DNA of 64,000 bases, taken from positions 248,001-312,000 of the forward strand of contig CAXXSC010000006.1 in assembly GCA_963668435.2 (NCBI GenBank), read 5' to 3'. The DNA is from G963668435 sp963668435. Its GTDB lineage: Bacteria; Latescibacterota; Latescibacteria; Latescibacterales; Latescibacteraceae. The position numbers were made by a program, and so were the translations under genes. Below the pieces are notes generated by a model. The model ran no database searches and was not told the origin of the DNA. It saw only the letters and a program-made list of their open reading frames with translations. Positions 37,655 through 45,496 of this stretch are shown in pieces. Positions within the stretch are counted from its first letter, which is position 1. Each line of letters starts with the position of its first letter.

Positions 37655-38455
37655 CTATAAATCAATTATGTCCTTGTAATAGTCCGTCTTCCTGCCTGCA
37701 AGCAAGTCATTGTATTTATTTATCTTTTTGTTATCCGCCTGTTTCGGGTCGATTTCGATGACAACGGCAGCGTCACTGTCGACAGGCGCGGACGCAAGGA
37801 TGTCGCTTGTCGGCGCGGTGATCTGGCTCCCGCCGGTGAATGTGAAGGAAAATTCGCCGCGGTTTTCCGTCCCGTAGCGGTTGGCGGTGACCATGAAAAC
37901 GCGGTTCCAGAGGCTGGCGAAAACGGCGCCGCGCTGGCCCCAGGGCAGGACAAAATTGACCGCGTGGCAGATCACCTGCGCACCCTTGAGCGCAAGCACG
38001 CGCGCGCTCTCCGGATAGAACCAGTCGAAACAGATCATCATGCCGATTCGGGCGGCGTCTGTCTCGTGAACCTCGAACGGGATATCGCCCGGCGTGAAAA
38101 AACGGTTTTCCGCGCCGAAAAGATGAATCTTGCGGTATAACTCACGGGAACCATCCGGACGAAGCAGTGCCGAGGAGTTGTAGAGACGGCCGCCCTCTTT
38201 TTCCGCGAAACCGGCGACCATCGAGCAGTTTTTCTCAGCAGCGAGCGCCTGAAGCCTGTCGAGGCTCGGCGAATTGTCGAACGGCTCGGCGAGGGAGGCG
38301 AGCTCCTCTTTCGAGGTGAAAGCGTAACCGGAATTGGCAAGCTCGGGCAAAACGAGGAGATCGGCCTCGAGCGGCGCAATCAGACTCTCCATCTGACGGA
38401 CATTACCCTCGATATCACCGAATATTGGGCGAAACTGTACGAAACCTGTTTTCAT
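37655..38455 (-). CDS. Nitrilase-superfamily carbon-nitrogen hydrolase
   Basis: I start at ATG 38455 (MKTGFVQFRP), giving 266 aa, because the family begins there and AAAGG lies upstream; an in-frame ATG at 38491 adds 12 unusual residues. The catalytic triad is visible: Glu38 in LLVLPELANSGYAF, Lys109 in YRKIHLFG and Cys142 in GMMICFDWFYPES. Such enzymes hydrolyse amides or nitriles; omega-amidase and carbamoylputrescine amidase are close groups. The exact substrate cannot be assigned. It is on the same strand as the rhomboid gene, 137 bases before it. Confidence 0.88.
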   Translation of the reverse strand: MKTGFVQFRPIFGDIEGNVRQMESLIAPLEADLLVLPELANSGYAFTSKEELASLAEPFDNSPSLDRLQALAAEKNCSMVAGFAEKEGGRLYNSSALLRPDGSRELYRKIHLFGAENRFFTPGDIPFEVHETDAARIGMMICFDWFYPESARVLALKGAQVICHAVNFVLPWGQRGAVFASLWNRVFMVTANRYGTENRGEFSFTFTGGSQITAPTSDILASAPVDSDAAVVIEIDPKQADNKKINKYNDLLAGRKTDYYKDIIDL

Positions 38456-38560
38456 GGGATTAGAAACCTTTATTTGATATCTATTCAACAAGCTATTATC
38501 TTAAATTCATTATATATTCAATATGCGCAAATGACTCGCTTGTTATAAAAGAGGGACAAA

Positions 38561-39604
38561 ATGAAAATTGACCTAAACAAATTAAGGCCAAAGAAAAAAG
38601 TATATTTTTACACGAACACATTAGGCAAGCTATATGTTTTTTTTCTATCTGGTGCTGACCTGCAAAATCTGAGACAAGACTTCCCAGAAGGTATAGAAAA
38701 AGCTGATCCAAAAGTCTTAATTCGCATTCTAATTAAATATGTCTGTCATCCAGAAGACAAATTAGATGAAGGAGAGTACAAACCTTCTTATCCATCTCTA
38801 CGGGATCAACAAATAAATGAAATATCCGAAGAAGAACTTGAAACATTTGCAGAGAAATACTTACAAAATAACGAAAGTCTTTTTAGAGAATATATTGATA
38901 ACAAAAAAGATGAAGATGGCAAAGAAGTTATAAGCTTTGAACTTGGAGAAATCAAACACCCAAAAAGAGGCGATGAATCATATATTAACTATTTACATCG
39001 TCTTTTGGTTATTCAAGATAAAGAAATATTTAACCGTAACGATATGATAAGTAAACAATTCCAAACTTTTTCTGACACAACGCTAAAACAAATCAAGGAG
39101 ACATTTTCTGCTGGAGATATTTTAAAAAATACTTTAGTTGACCGTTTTTCAAAAGATAAGTTGCTTCATTTGACTGTTCCCGAAATCACCTCATTTACCA
39201 ACACAGACAATTTATATATACCTCCCCCAGGAACAACCGTTTCAGATAAAGTCAACGAGCTAATTAGCGTTTCAGAAGAGTCGGGACGTTTCCTTGTAAG
39301 AATGAATGAAACACAGACAATTATTGCTAATGAATTGAACAAATCCGGAAAACAGACATTTTATCTTAGCTTAACTGTCTTAATTGTAACATTGATATCA
39401 TTAATAACAAATACACTCTTTATGTATAAAAGCCATCAAAGTGCAAAAGAGCAAAATGCTATAATATCATCAGGTATTATTGAATTGAAAAACAATACTG
39501 CTTTAAAAGATTCTTTATTAAATATTCAAATTGATTTAATTAAGAACATTAATCATGATATTATTGAAAAAACTCTGCAAAACAATCCGACTTCGGATAA
39601 CTAG
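38561..39604 (+). CDS. AT-rich orphan protein with one C-terminal membrane helix
   Basis: A 347-residue protein preceded by GAGGGAC. I do not recognise a family. The first 260 residues are soluble and charged, with a glutamate-rich helical centre. A single hydrophobic helix lies at about 271-291 (FYLSLTVLIVTLISLITNTL), followed by a coiled-coil-like tail with KNNTALKDSLLNIQIDLIK. Codons are strongly AT-biased: two counted 60-base lines are 33% (38701) and 25% (38881) G+C, far below the flanks, which suggests recent transfer. It sits alone between two leftward genes. There is no signal peptide, so the soluble part is probably cytoplasmic. Confidence 0.75.
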   Translation: MKIDLNKLRPKKKVYFYTNTLGKLYVFFLSGADLQNLRQDFPEGIEKADPKVLIRILIKYVCHPEDKLDEGEYKPSYPSLRDQQINEISEEELETFAEKYLQNNESLFREYIDNKKDEDGKEVISFELGEIKHPKRGDESYINYLHRLLVIQDKEIFNRNDMISKQFQTFSDTTLKQIKETFSAGDILKNTLVDRFSKDKLLHLTVPEITSFTNTDNLYIPPPGTTVSDKVNELISVSEESGRFLVRMNETQTIIANELNKSGKQTFYLSLTVLIVTLISLITNTLFMYKSHQSAKEQNAIISSGIIELKNNTALKDSLLNIQIDLIKNINHDIIEKTLQNNPTSDN

Positions 39605-39616
39605 CTCTTAAATATT

Positions 39617-39802
39617 CTATTCATGATTAATCGCCATCACCGGGCAGTTGTCCTCGGCGGTAAGCACACAGTCTTCATTTTCCGAAGGAACAGGATCGAC
39701 ATAGACCACCGCGATGCCATCCTCCATCCTGAACACGTTGGGGCAGGTGTCGGTGCAGACCTCGCAGCCGACACACTGATCGGGATCGACAGAAGCTTTC
39801 AT
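39617..39802 (-). CDS. Single-cluster [4Fe-4S] ferredoxin
   Basis: The start is ATG 39802 with AAGGAAGGTGG before it, giving 61 aa. A much longer open frame upstream has no ribosome site. The cysteines are at 10, 13, 16, 20, 45 and 53, with CVGCEVCTDTCP and DNCPVMAI. In the Thermotoga-type ferredoxin, the first three and last of these bind one [4Fe-4S] cluster and the other two form a disulfide; this copy keeps all six. It is a small electron carrier in the cytoplasm. Its partner is not obvious; the split transketolase lies about 400 bases upstream on the same strand. Confidence 0.9.
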   Translation of the reverse strand: MKASVDPDQCVGCEVCTDTCPNVFRMEDGIAVVYVDPVPSENEDCVLTAEDNCPVMAINHE

Positions 39803-40208
39803 TACGCCACCTTCCTTTACTGATTTATGCCCATTGCCATTCAAATAAATGCCACTTTTCCACGCCGAAAAAGCGGCGTAAAAAGGCGGTGCCAGCGGGC
39901 ACATTTTGGTCTGATGTTTCCGTTGTGAATTACCCGCTGCACAGTTCTGCGCCATCGTGCGCTGCACTCGTGCGATCAGCGAAAATGACACTGGATTTTG
40001 GCGGCTGCGCCATCTTTCAAAACTGACTATCCGGCCTTACGGTGATCCCGCAGGCAGCGGAAAGTCGCGAAGCACCTTTCCGCGAATCTTCCGGCAGGGC
40101 ATTTCAGACCAAAAAAGGGGTCCGCAGACCCAAGGGTCGGGGAAACCTGGGGAATGCCAGGTGTCCCCGCATCATCAATCCTTTTGCTCCTCTGCTCTTT
40201 TTCTTCCC
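39803..40208. other. Intergenic region with hairpins
   Basis: About 400 bases with no supported gene. It has CGCCG-aaaaag-CGGCG at about 39860, GACCC-aa-GGGTC at 40127-40138 and, directly after, GGGG-aa-ACCTGG-ggaatg-CCAGGT-gt-CCCC at 40139-40168. The last pair of stems encloses a symmetric two-base internal loop. No T run follows, so a REP-like or RNA element is likelier than a terminator. Confidence 0.4.
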
Positions 40209-41138
40209 TTAGCCCTTGACCGCGGCCTTGACCACCTCGGCAATGCCCTCGGCATCGAGCTTGTACTTCTTGTAGAGATCTTTCGGTGTTCCGGACTCGC
40301 CGAACGTGTCATAAAGACCGTGGCGGGTAAGCTTGCCTGCACCATTCTCAGCGATGGCCTCGGCGACACATGTTCCGAGACCGCCGATAATATTGTGATC
40401 CTCTATTGTCACGATGTGGCCGGTTGCGGCGACAGCATTGGCGACAGAATCTGCGTCGAACGGCTTGATTGAAGGCACATTGACCACTGCGGCGCTGACG
40501 CCGTCCTTCTTCAGCATCTCGGCGGCATCAAGCGCGTACATGACAGGACCGCCGGTGGCCATGATCGTGACATCGCTGCCGGAAACGAGCTCGACAGCCT
40601 TGCCGGGCACGAACTGATAGGAAGCGTCGTTGACATCGCGGACATTCTGACGGGTGAGCCTGATGTAACTGGGCACATCGTTATCGACCATCCACTTGAT
40701 GATCTGGCGTGTCTCGAGATCATCAGCCGGCTGGAACACGTGCATGTTCGGAAGGCCGCGCATGAGTCCGAGATCCTCGAGGCCCATCTGTGAGTTGCCG
40801 TCCTCGCCGATGCCGATACCGGCATGGGTGCCGACAATGCGTACCGGCGCCTCACCATAGGCGATTGAAATACGGATAGTGTCGTAACGGCCCGTGATGA
40901 AACAGGCGAACGAGCAGATGAAAGGTTTTTTGCCTGCGTAGGCAAGACCGGCGGCGACACCGGCCATATTGGCCTCCTGAATGCCCATCTCGAAGAAACG
41001 CTCGGGATACTTGTCACCGAACAGTTTGGACATCGTGGATTTTGAAAGGTCGGCATCGAGCACGACGATATCTTCATTTTCGGCGCCAAGCTCGAGAATC
41101 GCCTGTCCGAATGATTTTCTGGTTGCCATCTCAGCCAT
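40209..41138 (-). CDS. Transketolase C-terminal subunit
   Basis: A 309-residue protein equal to the second half of transketolase (pyrimidine-binding and C-terminal domains). The start ATG has GAGGAG at seven bases. The domain has FGQAILELG, the conserved glutamate region RFFEMGIQEANMAGVAAGLA, and GEDGNSQMGLEDLGLMR. Together with the N-terminal subunit 61 bases upstream it should form a heteromeric thiamine-diphosphate enzyme moving two-carbon units between sugar phosphates. Two-gene transketolases are common in archaea and many bacteria. A 1-deoxyxylulose-5-phosphate synthase is excluded by the two-gene layout. Confidence 0.93.
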   Translation of the reverse strand: MAEMATRKSFGQAILELGAENEDIVVLDADLSKSTMSKLFGDKYPERFFEMGIQEANMAGVAAGLAYAGKKPFICSFACFITGRYDTIRISIAYGEAPVRIVGTHAGIGIGEDGNSQMGLEDLGLMRGLPNMHVFQPADDLETRQIIKWMVDNDVPSYIRLTRQNVRDVNDASYQFVPGKAVELVSGSDVTIMATGGPVMYALDAAEMLKKDGVSAAVVNVPSIKPFDADSVANAVAATGHIVTIEDHNIIGGLGTCVAEAIAENGAGKLTRHGLYDTFGESGTPKDLYKKYKLDAEGIAEVVKAAVKG

Positions 41139-41199
41139 GCTGTTTCTCCTCTATATATAGGATAACAAATTTCCGGTTAATGCGAGAGTTTTCAATCTA

Positions 41200-42021
41200 T
41201 CAGGCACCGAGTTCGGCAAGCGCCTGCTTCGCCTCTTCCTCAGAGGGTGCCTTGCCGTGCCAGTCGACCTTGCCTTCCATGAACGATACGCCTTTACCCT
41301 TGACCGTATCGGCAAGGATAAATGTCGGCTGACCCTTGGTCGAGCGGGCGTTGTCGAACGCGTTGAAAATCTGATCGTAATTATGGCCGTCGATCTCGAT
41401 CACATGCCAGCCGAAGGCGCGCCACTTGTCAGCGACCGGCTCCAGCGGCATGACATCTTTAACGAAACCGTCGATCTGCGCCTTGTTATAGTCCAGAATA
41501 CAAACCATGTTGTCGAGCTTGAACTTCGCGGCGCTCATTGCGGCCTCCCATATCTGGCCTTCCTGGCTTTCGCCGTCACCTATGAGGCAGTATGTCCTGG
41601 AGTTGTTCTTATTCAGTTTCGAGGCCAGTGCATAACCGACCGCGAGAGAAAGTCCCTGGCCCAGCGATCCGGTCGAGGCCTCGAGCGCATCGAGACGTGT
41701 ACGGTCCGGATGGCCCTGGAATTTCGATCCGACTTTCCTGAGTGAAAGAAGTTCCTCGCTGTCCCAGTAGCCGACCTGTGCCATAACAGCATACTGCCCG
41801 GGAATACCGTGGCCTTTCGACAGGACAAACCTGTCACGATCGGCTTTTGCCGTATCTTTCGGGTCGTGCCGCATTTCCTCTGCATAAAGGGCGACCAGAA
41901 GCTCGATTTCAGAGAGCGATCCGCCGGGATGGCCGTTGCCAGCCTCGGCAAGCATTTTGATCACATCGATCCTTGCCTGACGGGCGAGTTCTTTCAGGCG
42001 TGCTTCATCATAATGCGCCAT
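41200..42021 (-). CDS. Transketolase N-terminal subunit
   Basis: I start at ATG 42021 (MAHYDEARLKEL), preceded by GGAGGAACACC, giving 273 aa. It has the sugar- and cofactor-binding blocks GNGHPGGSLSEIE, LSKGHGIPGQYAVM and TGSLGQGLSLAVG. The thiamine diphosphate motif runs from GDGESQEGQIWEAAM through to ILDYNKAQIDG. It is the thiamine-diphosphate half of the split transketolase. It diverges from the TetR gene across a 240-base gap that holds that gene's promoter. Confidence 0.94.
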   Translation of the reverse strand: MAHYDEARLKELARQARIDVIKMLAEAGNGHPGGSLSEIELLVALYAEEMRHDPKDTAKADRDRFVLSKGHGIPGQYAVMAQVGYWDSEELLSLRKVGSKFQGHPDRTRLDALEASTGSLGQGLSLAVGYALASKLNKNNSRTYCLIGDGESQEGQIWEAAMSAAKFKLDNMVCILDYNKAQIDGFVKDVMPLEPVADKWRAFGWHVIEIDGHNYDQIFNAFDNARSTKGQPTFILADTVKGKGVSFMEGKVDWHGKAPSEEEAKQALAELGA

Positions 42022-42185
42022 GGTGTTCCTCCTTATAAAGAGCAGTATAGTCATGATTGCAGTAGTCTGGAGAATATACGCAATGACGGTAGTAAAAGTA
42101 AGCGCTATTTTGAAAAATGGGATGCGTGTCGCAGCTTACGCGGCAAGCATTTACCTTCTTCCTGCTGACGCTCTCAAAAATAGCC

Positions 42186-42222
42186 TTGACAAGGGGCGAA
42201 TTCGGCGATATACTGCAGTATA
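42186..42222 (+). promoter_or_regulatory. Sigma-70 promoter with palindromic operator for the TetR gene
   Basis: TTGACA at 42186-42191 and TATACT at 42209-42214 are separated by exactly 17 bases. The perfect 14-bp palindrome TATACTGCAGTATA (42209-42222) covers the -10 box and the likely start site near 42221. This is the expected geometry for autorepression by the TetR-type protein starting at 42261. Confidence 0.75.
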
Positions 42223-42260
42223 CTGGAAACCATTATTGTATCTTGGTACTCTACGACGAC

Positions 42261-42860
42261 ATGACGCCACAAACCTTCGAAAATACCACAGAAACTGTCG
42301 CGAATGTAATCGCCTGTTCTTCAAGGCTTTTTCGCCATTATGGCTATAAGAAAACGTCAGTGGCGGATATTGTTGCTGACGTTCATATCAGCAAGAAGAC
42401 ATTATATCTTATTTTCCCTTCAAAACGAGAAATCCTCAGCGAATGTGCCTGGCGCGACACTGTTGACAGTATTAAAGCGTTCGGATCGACTGTCAAACCG
42501 GGATCGAGGCCCGATGTTGTCATGCTTGCTCTCTGCCGTTATATTTTCACCGACAGGATACGGAAAGGCACAGACGGCGCTTTCTGGGGCCTATATTCGC
42601 GGGATAAGGAGATCCGGGAGGCATACCGGGCTTCGCTCAAGCGTGTATTGGGCGATATTTACAGCGAAGGCAAAACCCAGGGCCTTTTCAAGCCGGTTGA
42701 CAGCCCCCATGCCGCAGACACAATCCTTGCCATGCTCATTGCCGCGCACGAACGCTTTCACATGGTCAAACAACCAATGACGCTGTTCAATGATACATTG
42801 GGCATGATCGCCGATGCAGTGGCGTTTAAGCAGCGCCCACGTTTCGACAGCATGCATTGA
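42261..42860 (+). CDS. TetR/AcrR-family repressor
   Basis: I start at ATG 42261 (MTPQTFENTTETVANVIA), giving 199 aa. The longer frame from 42117 begins upstream of a near-consensus promoter at 42186-42214, so it cannot be the translated start from that promoter. The DNA-binding domain is at about 14-60: ACSSRLFRHYGYKKTSVADI, then VHISKKTLYLIFPSKREIL, the turn and recognition helix. The C-terminal ligand domain (about 70-190) is not specific. It probably represses itself through the palindrome over its promoter, and may also affect the divergent transketolase genes. Confidence 0.9.
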   Translation: MTPQTFENTTETVANVIACSSRLFRHYGYKKTSVADIVADVHISKKTLYLIFPSKREILSECAWRDTVDSIKAFGSTVKPGSRPDVVMLALCRYIFTDRIRKGTDGAFWGLYSRDKEIREAYRASLKRVLGDIYSEGKTQGLFKPVDSPHAADTILAMLIAAHERFHMVKQPMTLFNDTLGMIADAVAFKQRPRFDSMH

Positions 42861-43675
42861 TCTGTCGCCATCAATGCCTTTCCACAAAAGCGCAAACTTT
42901 TTCACCGGCGGATTCTCGCCTGTTTACATTATGTTGATATCTGTATTTGTCTGACAACTCAGCATTCTGTATGCGGTTCAAGCAGTTACGGCCGAAGAGC
43001 AATCGGACATTCGCTTTACCAACAAAATACCAGATATCACAACACACTGTAATTTATACAGTAACAACAACACCAGCCCGTCTTGAGCTCAACATGGTGA
43101 TGTTCATATTTCCATAATTATCATAATACAAAAGAGTGGAGATGCAGGAAAACAGGGCGTTCACAGGGGCTACGGTCCGATATGTGGAAAACTTGCTGCG
43201 CACAAGGCGGCAAAACAAGTCAATGTTTACAGTGTCGAAAAACAGGGTTTTATAGCGTCATAAATGTCGCCATGAATCGAGGCGAAAGAAACTGACAACT
43301 CAATTCCCTGAAACCCCGATATCATGGGCATAACAAGGTGACATACGTGACGTAGAATAAATATAGAGCGTCATTACAGGCAGAAGGTCGTTTATCATGC
43401 TGGAGAAACTTTTCACACTGAGAGAAAACGGCAGTACGGTCAAGATGGAGCTGATTGCCGGTTCGAGTGCTATTTCGGTTCTCAGCCCCATCTGAAAAGT
43501 GACGTTTGAAACATGTTGTTTCGGATGTTAATGTGTGGATTAATCTTGCCAAAATATTTTGTGATATCGTGGCAGGAATGTGGAATCAAGTGAAAACACA
43601 CTAACCAGAGTCACTGGTCAGTTCGATGATTCATACACGAAAATTCGCCAACGTTATTTGCATATCCAAAGCGAT
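42861..43675. other. Gene-poor region of about 815 bases
   Basis: No full gene is supported. The only coding-like piece is a 33-codon frame at 43397-43495 (see separate entry). I see no tRNA, terminator or riboswitch core that I can name. The rest looks like decayed sequence with mixed composition. Confidence 0.4.
43397..43495 (+). pseudogene. Possible remnant of an NCS2/AzgA purine permease N-terminus
   Basis: ATG 43397, with AGAAGG nine bases before it, reads MLEKLFTLRENGSTVKMELIAG, then SSAISVLSPI and stop. The first 22 residues match the start of AzgA-type hypoxanthine/guanine permeases, which read like MLEKxFKLKENGTxVxTEIIAG before the first helix. The membrane part that should follow is missing, and I find no continuation in any frame downstream. 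It is probably a truncated fossil. The match is from memory of the family and could be chance. Confidence 0.4.
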
Positions 43676-45481
43676 CTATTTCAACAACGTCATCTTCCGC
43701 GTTTCCGACACGCCGCCCGCCTCCATGCGGCAGAAATAGATGCCGCTGGCGAATTCCGAGGCATTCCAGTCGACTGAATGTTTTCCGGCGGAGCAGTTCC
43801 CGTCCATGAGTGTCGCTATCTTTCGCCCGCCGATATCATAGACCACGAGCGAGACATGAGAGTCTTTTGGTAATGTAAACGCTATACTGGTCACAGGGTT
43901 GAACGGATTAGGGCTGTTCTGCGAGAGGGTGATAGCTGTGGGAGTCGTATTTTCAACGCCGGGGTATGGCGGCGAGATGACACCTTTCACGGAATCATGC
44001 GCAATGTAGAAAATACCTTTGAACTTTTCAACCGCATCTGCAGTATATAAACCATGAGGTAGAAGGCTCGACACATTATCGCAATAAAGGCCATCGTATG
44101 GTGTGCCACAGTCGATAAAGAAATGTCCGGACTTCTTGTATTTTCCTTCACCGGCTAAGGAGAAATTACCGAGACCAGTGCCATCCGGTGCAAAAATACC
44201 GAAAGATTCATAGTTCTCATAATCATTAACCGGTACTATCGAGAAGAAATTATAGTCTAGGCTGATACTGTAAGCAGAGGGCTCAACATTGTAGTCGTTG
44301 CATACCCAGGATTTTTTTGCCGTTACTTCGAAATTTTTGTCGTAGAAATAATCGCCGTTGCCGTTTGACCAGAGAATGAGGTCGCTGAGCATTCCATTGT
44401 CAAGGAAACGGGCGGGCTCGATCATCTGGACAAGGCAAGAGGCATGAGAGTTCATAACAATACGACCGCGCCGCTCATCAAAATATGAAGGTCCGCCATT
44501 CATCTGGGCCTCCATTTTAAAATCGTGTTCGTTACTCCACCAGGGTGTAAGATCGACATGCTCAATCATGAAGCCGTTCATGTCATAAATATATATATCG
44601 GCGTCGGGCTCGTTTGATGTAATTATATTATTATCCACTGCATAAAGGTACTCACCATCACTTATAACACCAGGACCGTAGTCCGCATAAACATCGTATG
44701 GTTTCGAGTATGGAACTTCCTCACCCCAATCGCTTGCTATTTCCGTCTCGCCGCCGGGAATGAAACGCAGTTTTTGAAGTGCAGCTTTCTTTTCCTCGGT
44801 ATTTGTGACACAGATATATAAAAAATTGAAATCATCCTGTCGAATCTCCGGCATGCCTGTTATCTTCCAGCCATCTTCGAGAACAATATCGCTTGAAATC
44901 AGCCCTTTCTCATCCTCGGGATCATGACCAATTTTCCAGCGCTCATGCGCACGGTACCAAAACGGATATCTCAACGGAAAACCGTCCTCGTCAAGTTCTT
45001 GCACGACAAGGTCTTTTTTCCAATTCAATCTCGAAAAATCAGCCCCGTATTTACACATCCGCTGTTTTTTACTGACATTATCGTATGCCCATATATAATA
45101 AGAATATACATTATATTTTATAATTGGATTGCCGTCCTGATCGCGGCCGTTCCACGTAATGACATTGTCACCGATATCGAGCTGATGGTCACGTGAATAA
45201 TAAACACAGGTGTCGATGTTGTTCACGTAATGCCAGCCGAGAAAACCGTTTTCAATTGAACCGATATCGCTGCCCTGGTCTTCGCTAAAGACGGCAAATA
45301 TGGCACTGCAAGGCGTCCCGCTGACAGTCACGGGGATTTCGAGTTCCGAGCTATCGAAACCGTAGAATATAATATCCTGATGATCGAGCTTAAGTAGTGT
45401 GGGCTGGAATTCTTCGGCAAAAGAGGGCGAATATACAGCTGCGATCAATACAATAGTCAGAATGACATATTTAAAACGCAT
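43676..45481 (-). CDS. Secreted FlgD-Ig/CTD protein, paralog 1
   Basis: A 601-residue protein after GGAGGAAATA. A signal peptide ends near YSPSFA. Residues about 30-150 form an Ig-like region with GFLGWHYVNNIDTCVYYS and GDNVITWNGRDQDGNP, typical of FlgD-like beta sandwiches. The middle (about 190-490) is a propeller-like region without named motifs. The C-terminal 85 residues are the sorting-like domain with NSPNPFNPVTSIAF, VYDIGGRKIATLMDG and GIYFCRMEAGG. It should be exported and probably attached to the cell surface by a type IX-like system. The function is unknown. It follows its paralog by 15 bases on the same strand. Confidence 0.8.
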   Translation of the reverse strand: MRFKYVILTIVLIAAVYSPSFAEEFQPTLLKLDHQDIIFYGFDSSELEIPVTVSGTPCSAIFAVFSEDQGSDIGSIENGFLGWHYVNNIDTCVYYSRDHQLDIGDNVITWNGRDQDGNPIIKYNVYSYYIWAYDNVSKKQRMCKYGADFSRLNWKKDLVVQELDEDGFPLRYPFWYRAHERWKIGHDPEDEKGLISSDIVLEDGWKITGMPEIRQDDFNFLYICVTNTEEKKAALQKLRFIPGGETEIASDWGEEVPYSKPYDVYADYGPGVISDGEYLYAVDNNIITSNEPDADIYIYDMNGFMIEHVDLTPWWSNEHDFKMEAQMNGGPSYFDERRGRIVMNSHASCLVQMIEPARFLDNGMLSDLILWSNGNGDYFYDKNFEVTAKKSWVCNDYNVEPSAYSISLDYNFFSIVPVNDYENYESFGIFAPDGTGLGNFSLAGEGKYKKSGHFFIDCGTPYDGLYCDNVSSLLPHGLYTADAVEKFKGIFYIAHDSVKGVISPPYPGVENTTPTAITLSQNSPNPFNPVTSIAFTLPKDSHVSLVVYDIGGRKIATLMDGNCSAGKHSVDWNASEFASGIYFCRMEAGGVSETRKMTLLK

Positions 45482-45496
45482 TATTTCCTCCCGATA

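Noticed and set aside
39803..39991. Upstream extension of the ferredoxin gene
   Set aside because: The added 63 residues lack a ribosome site and family likeness, while ATG 39802 has AAGGAAGGTGG in front.
42117..42260. Upstream extension of the TetR gene
   Set aside because: A near-consensus promoter lies inside it, and the added residues have no TetR similarity.
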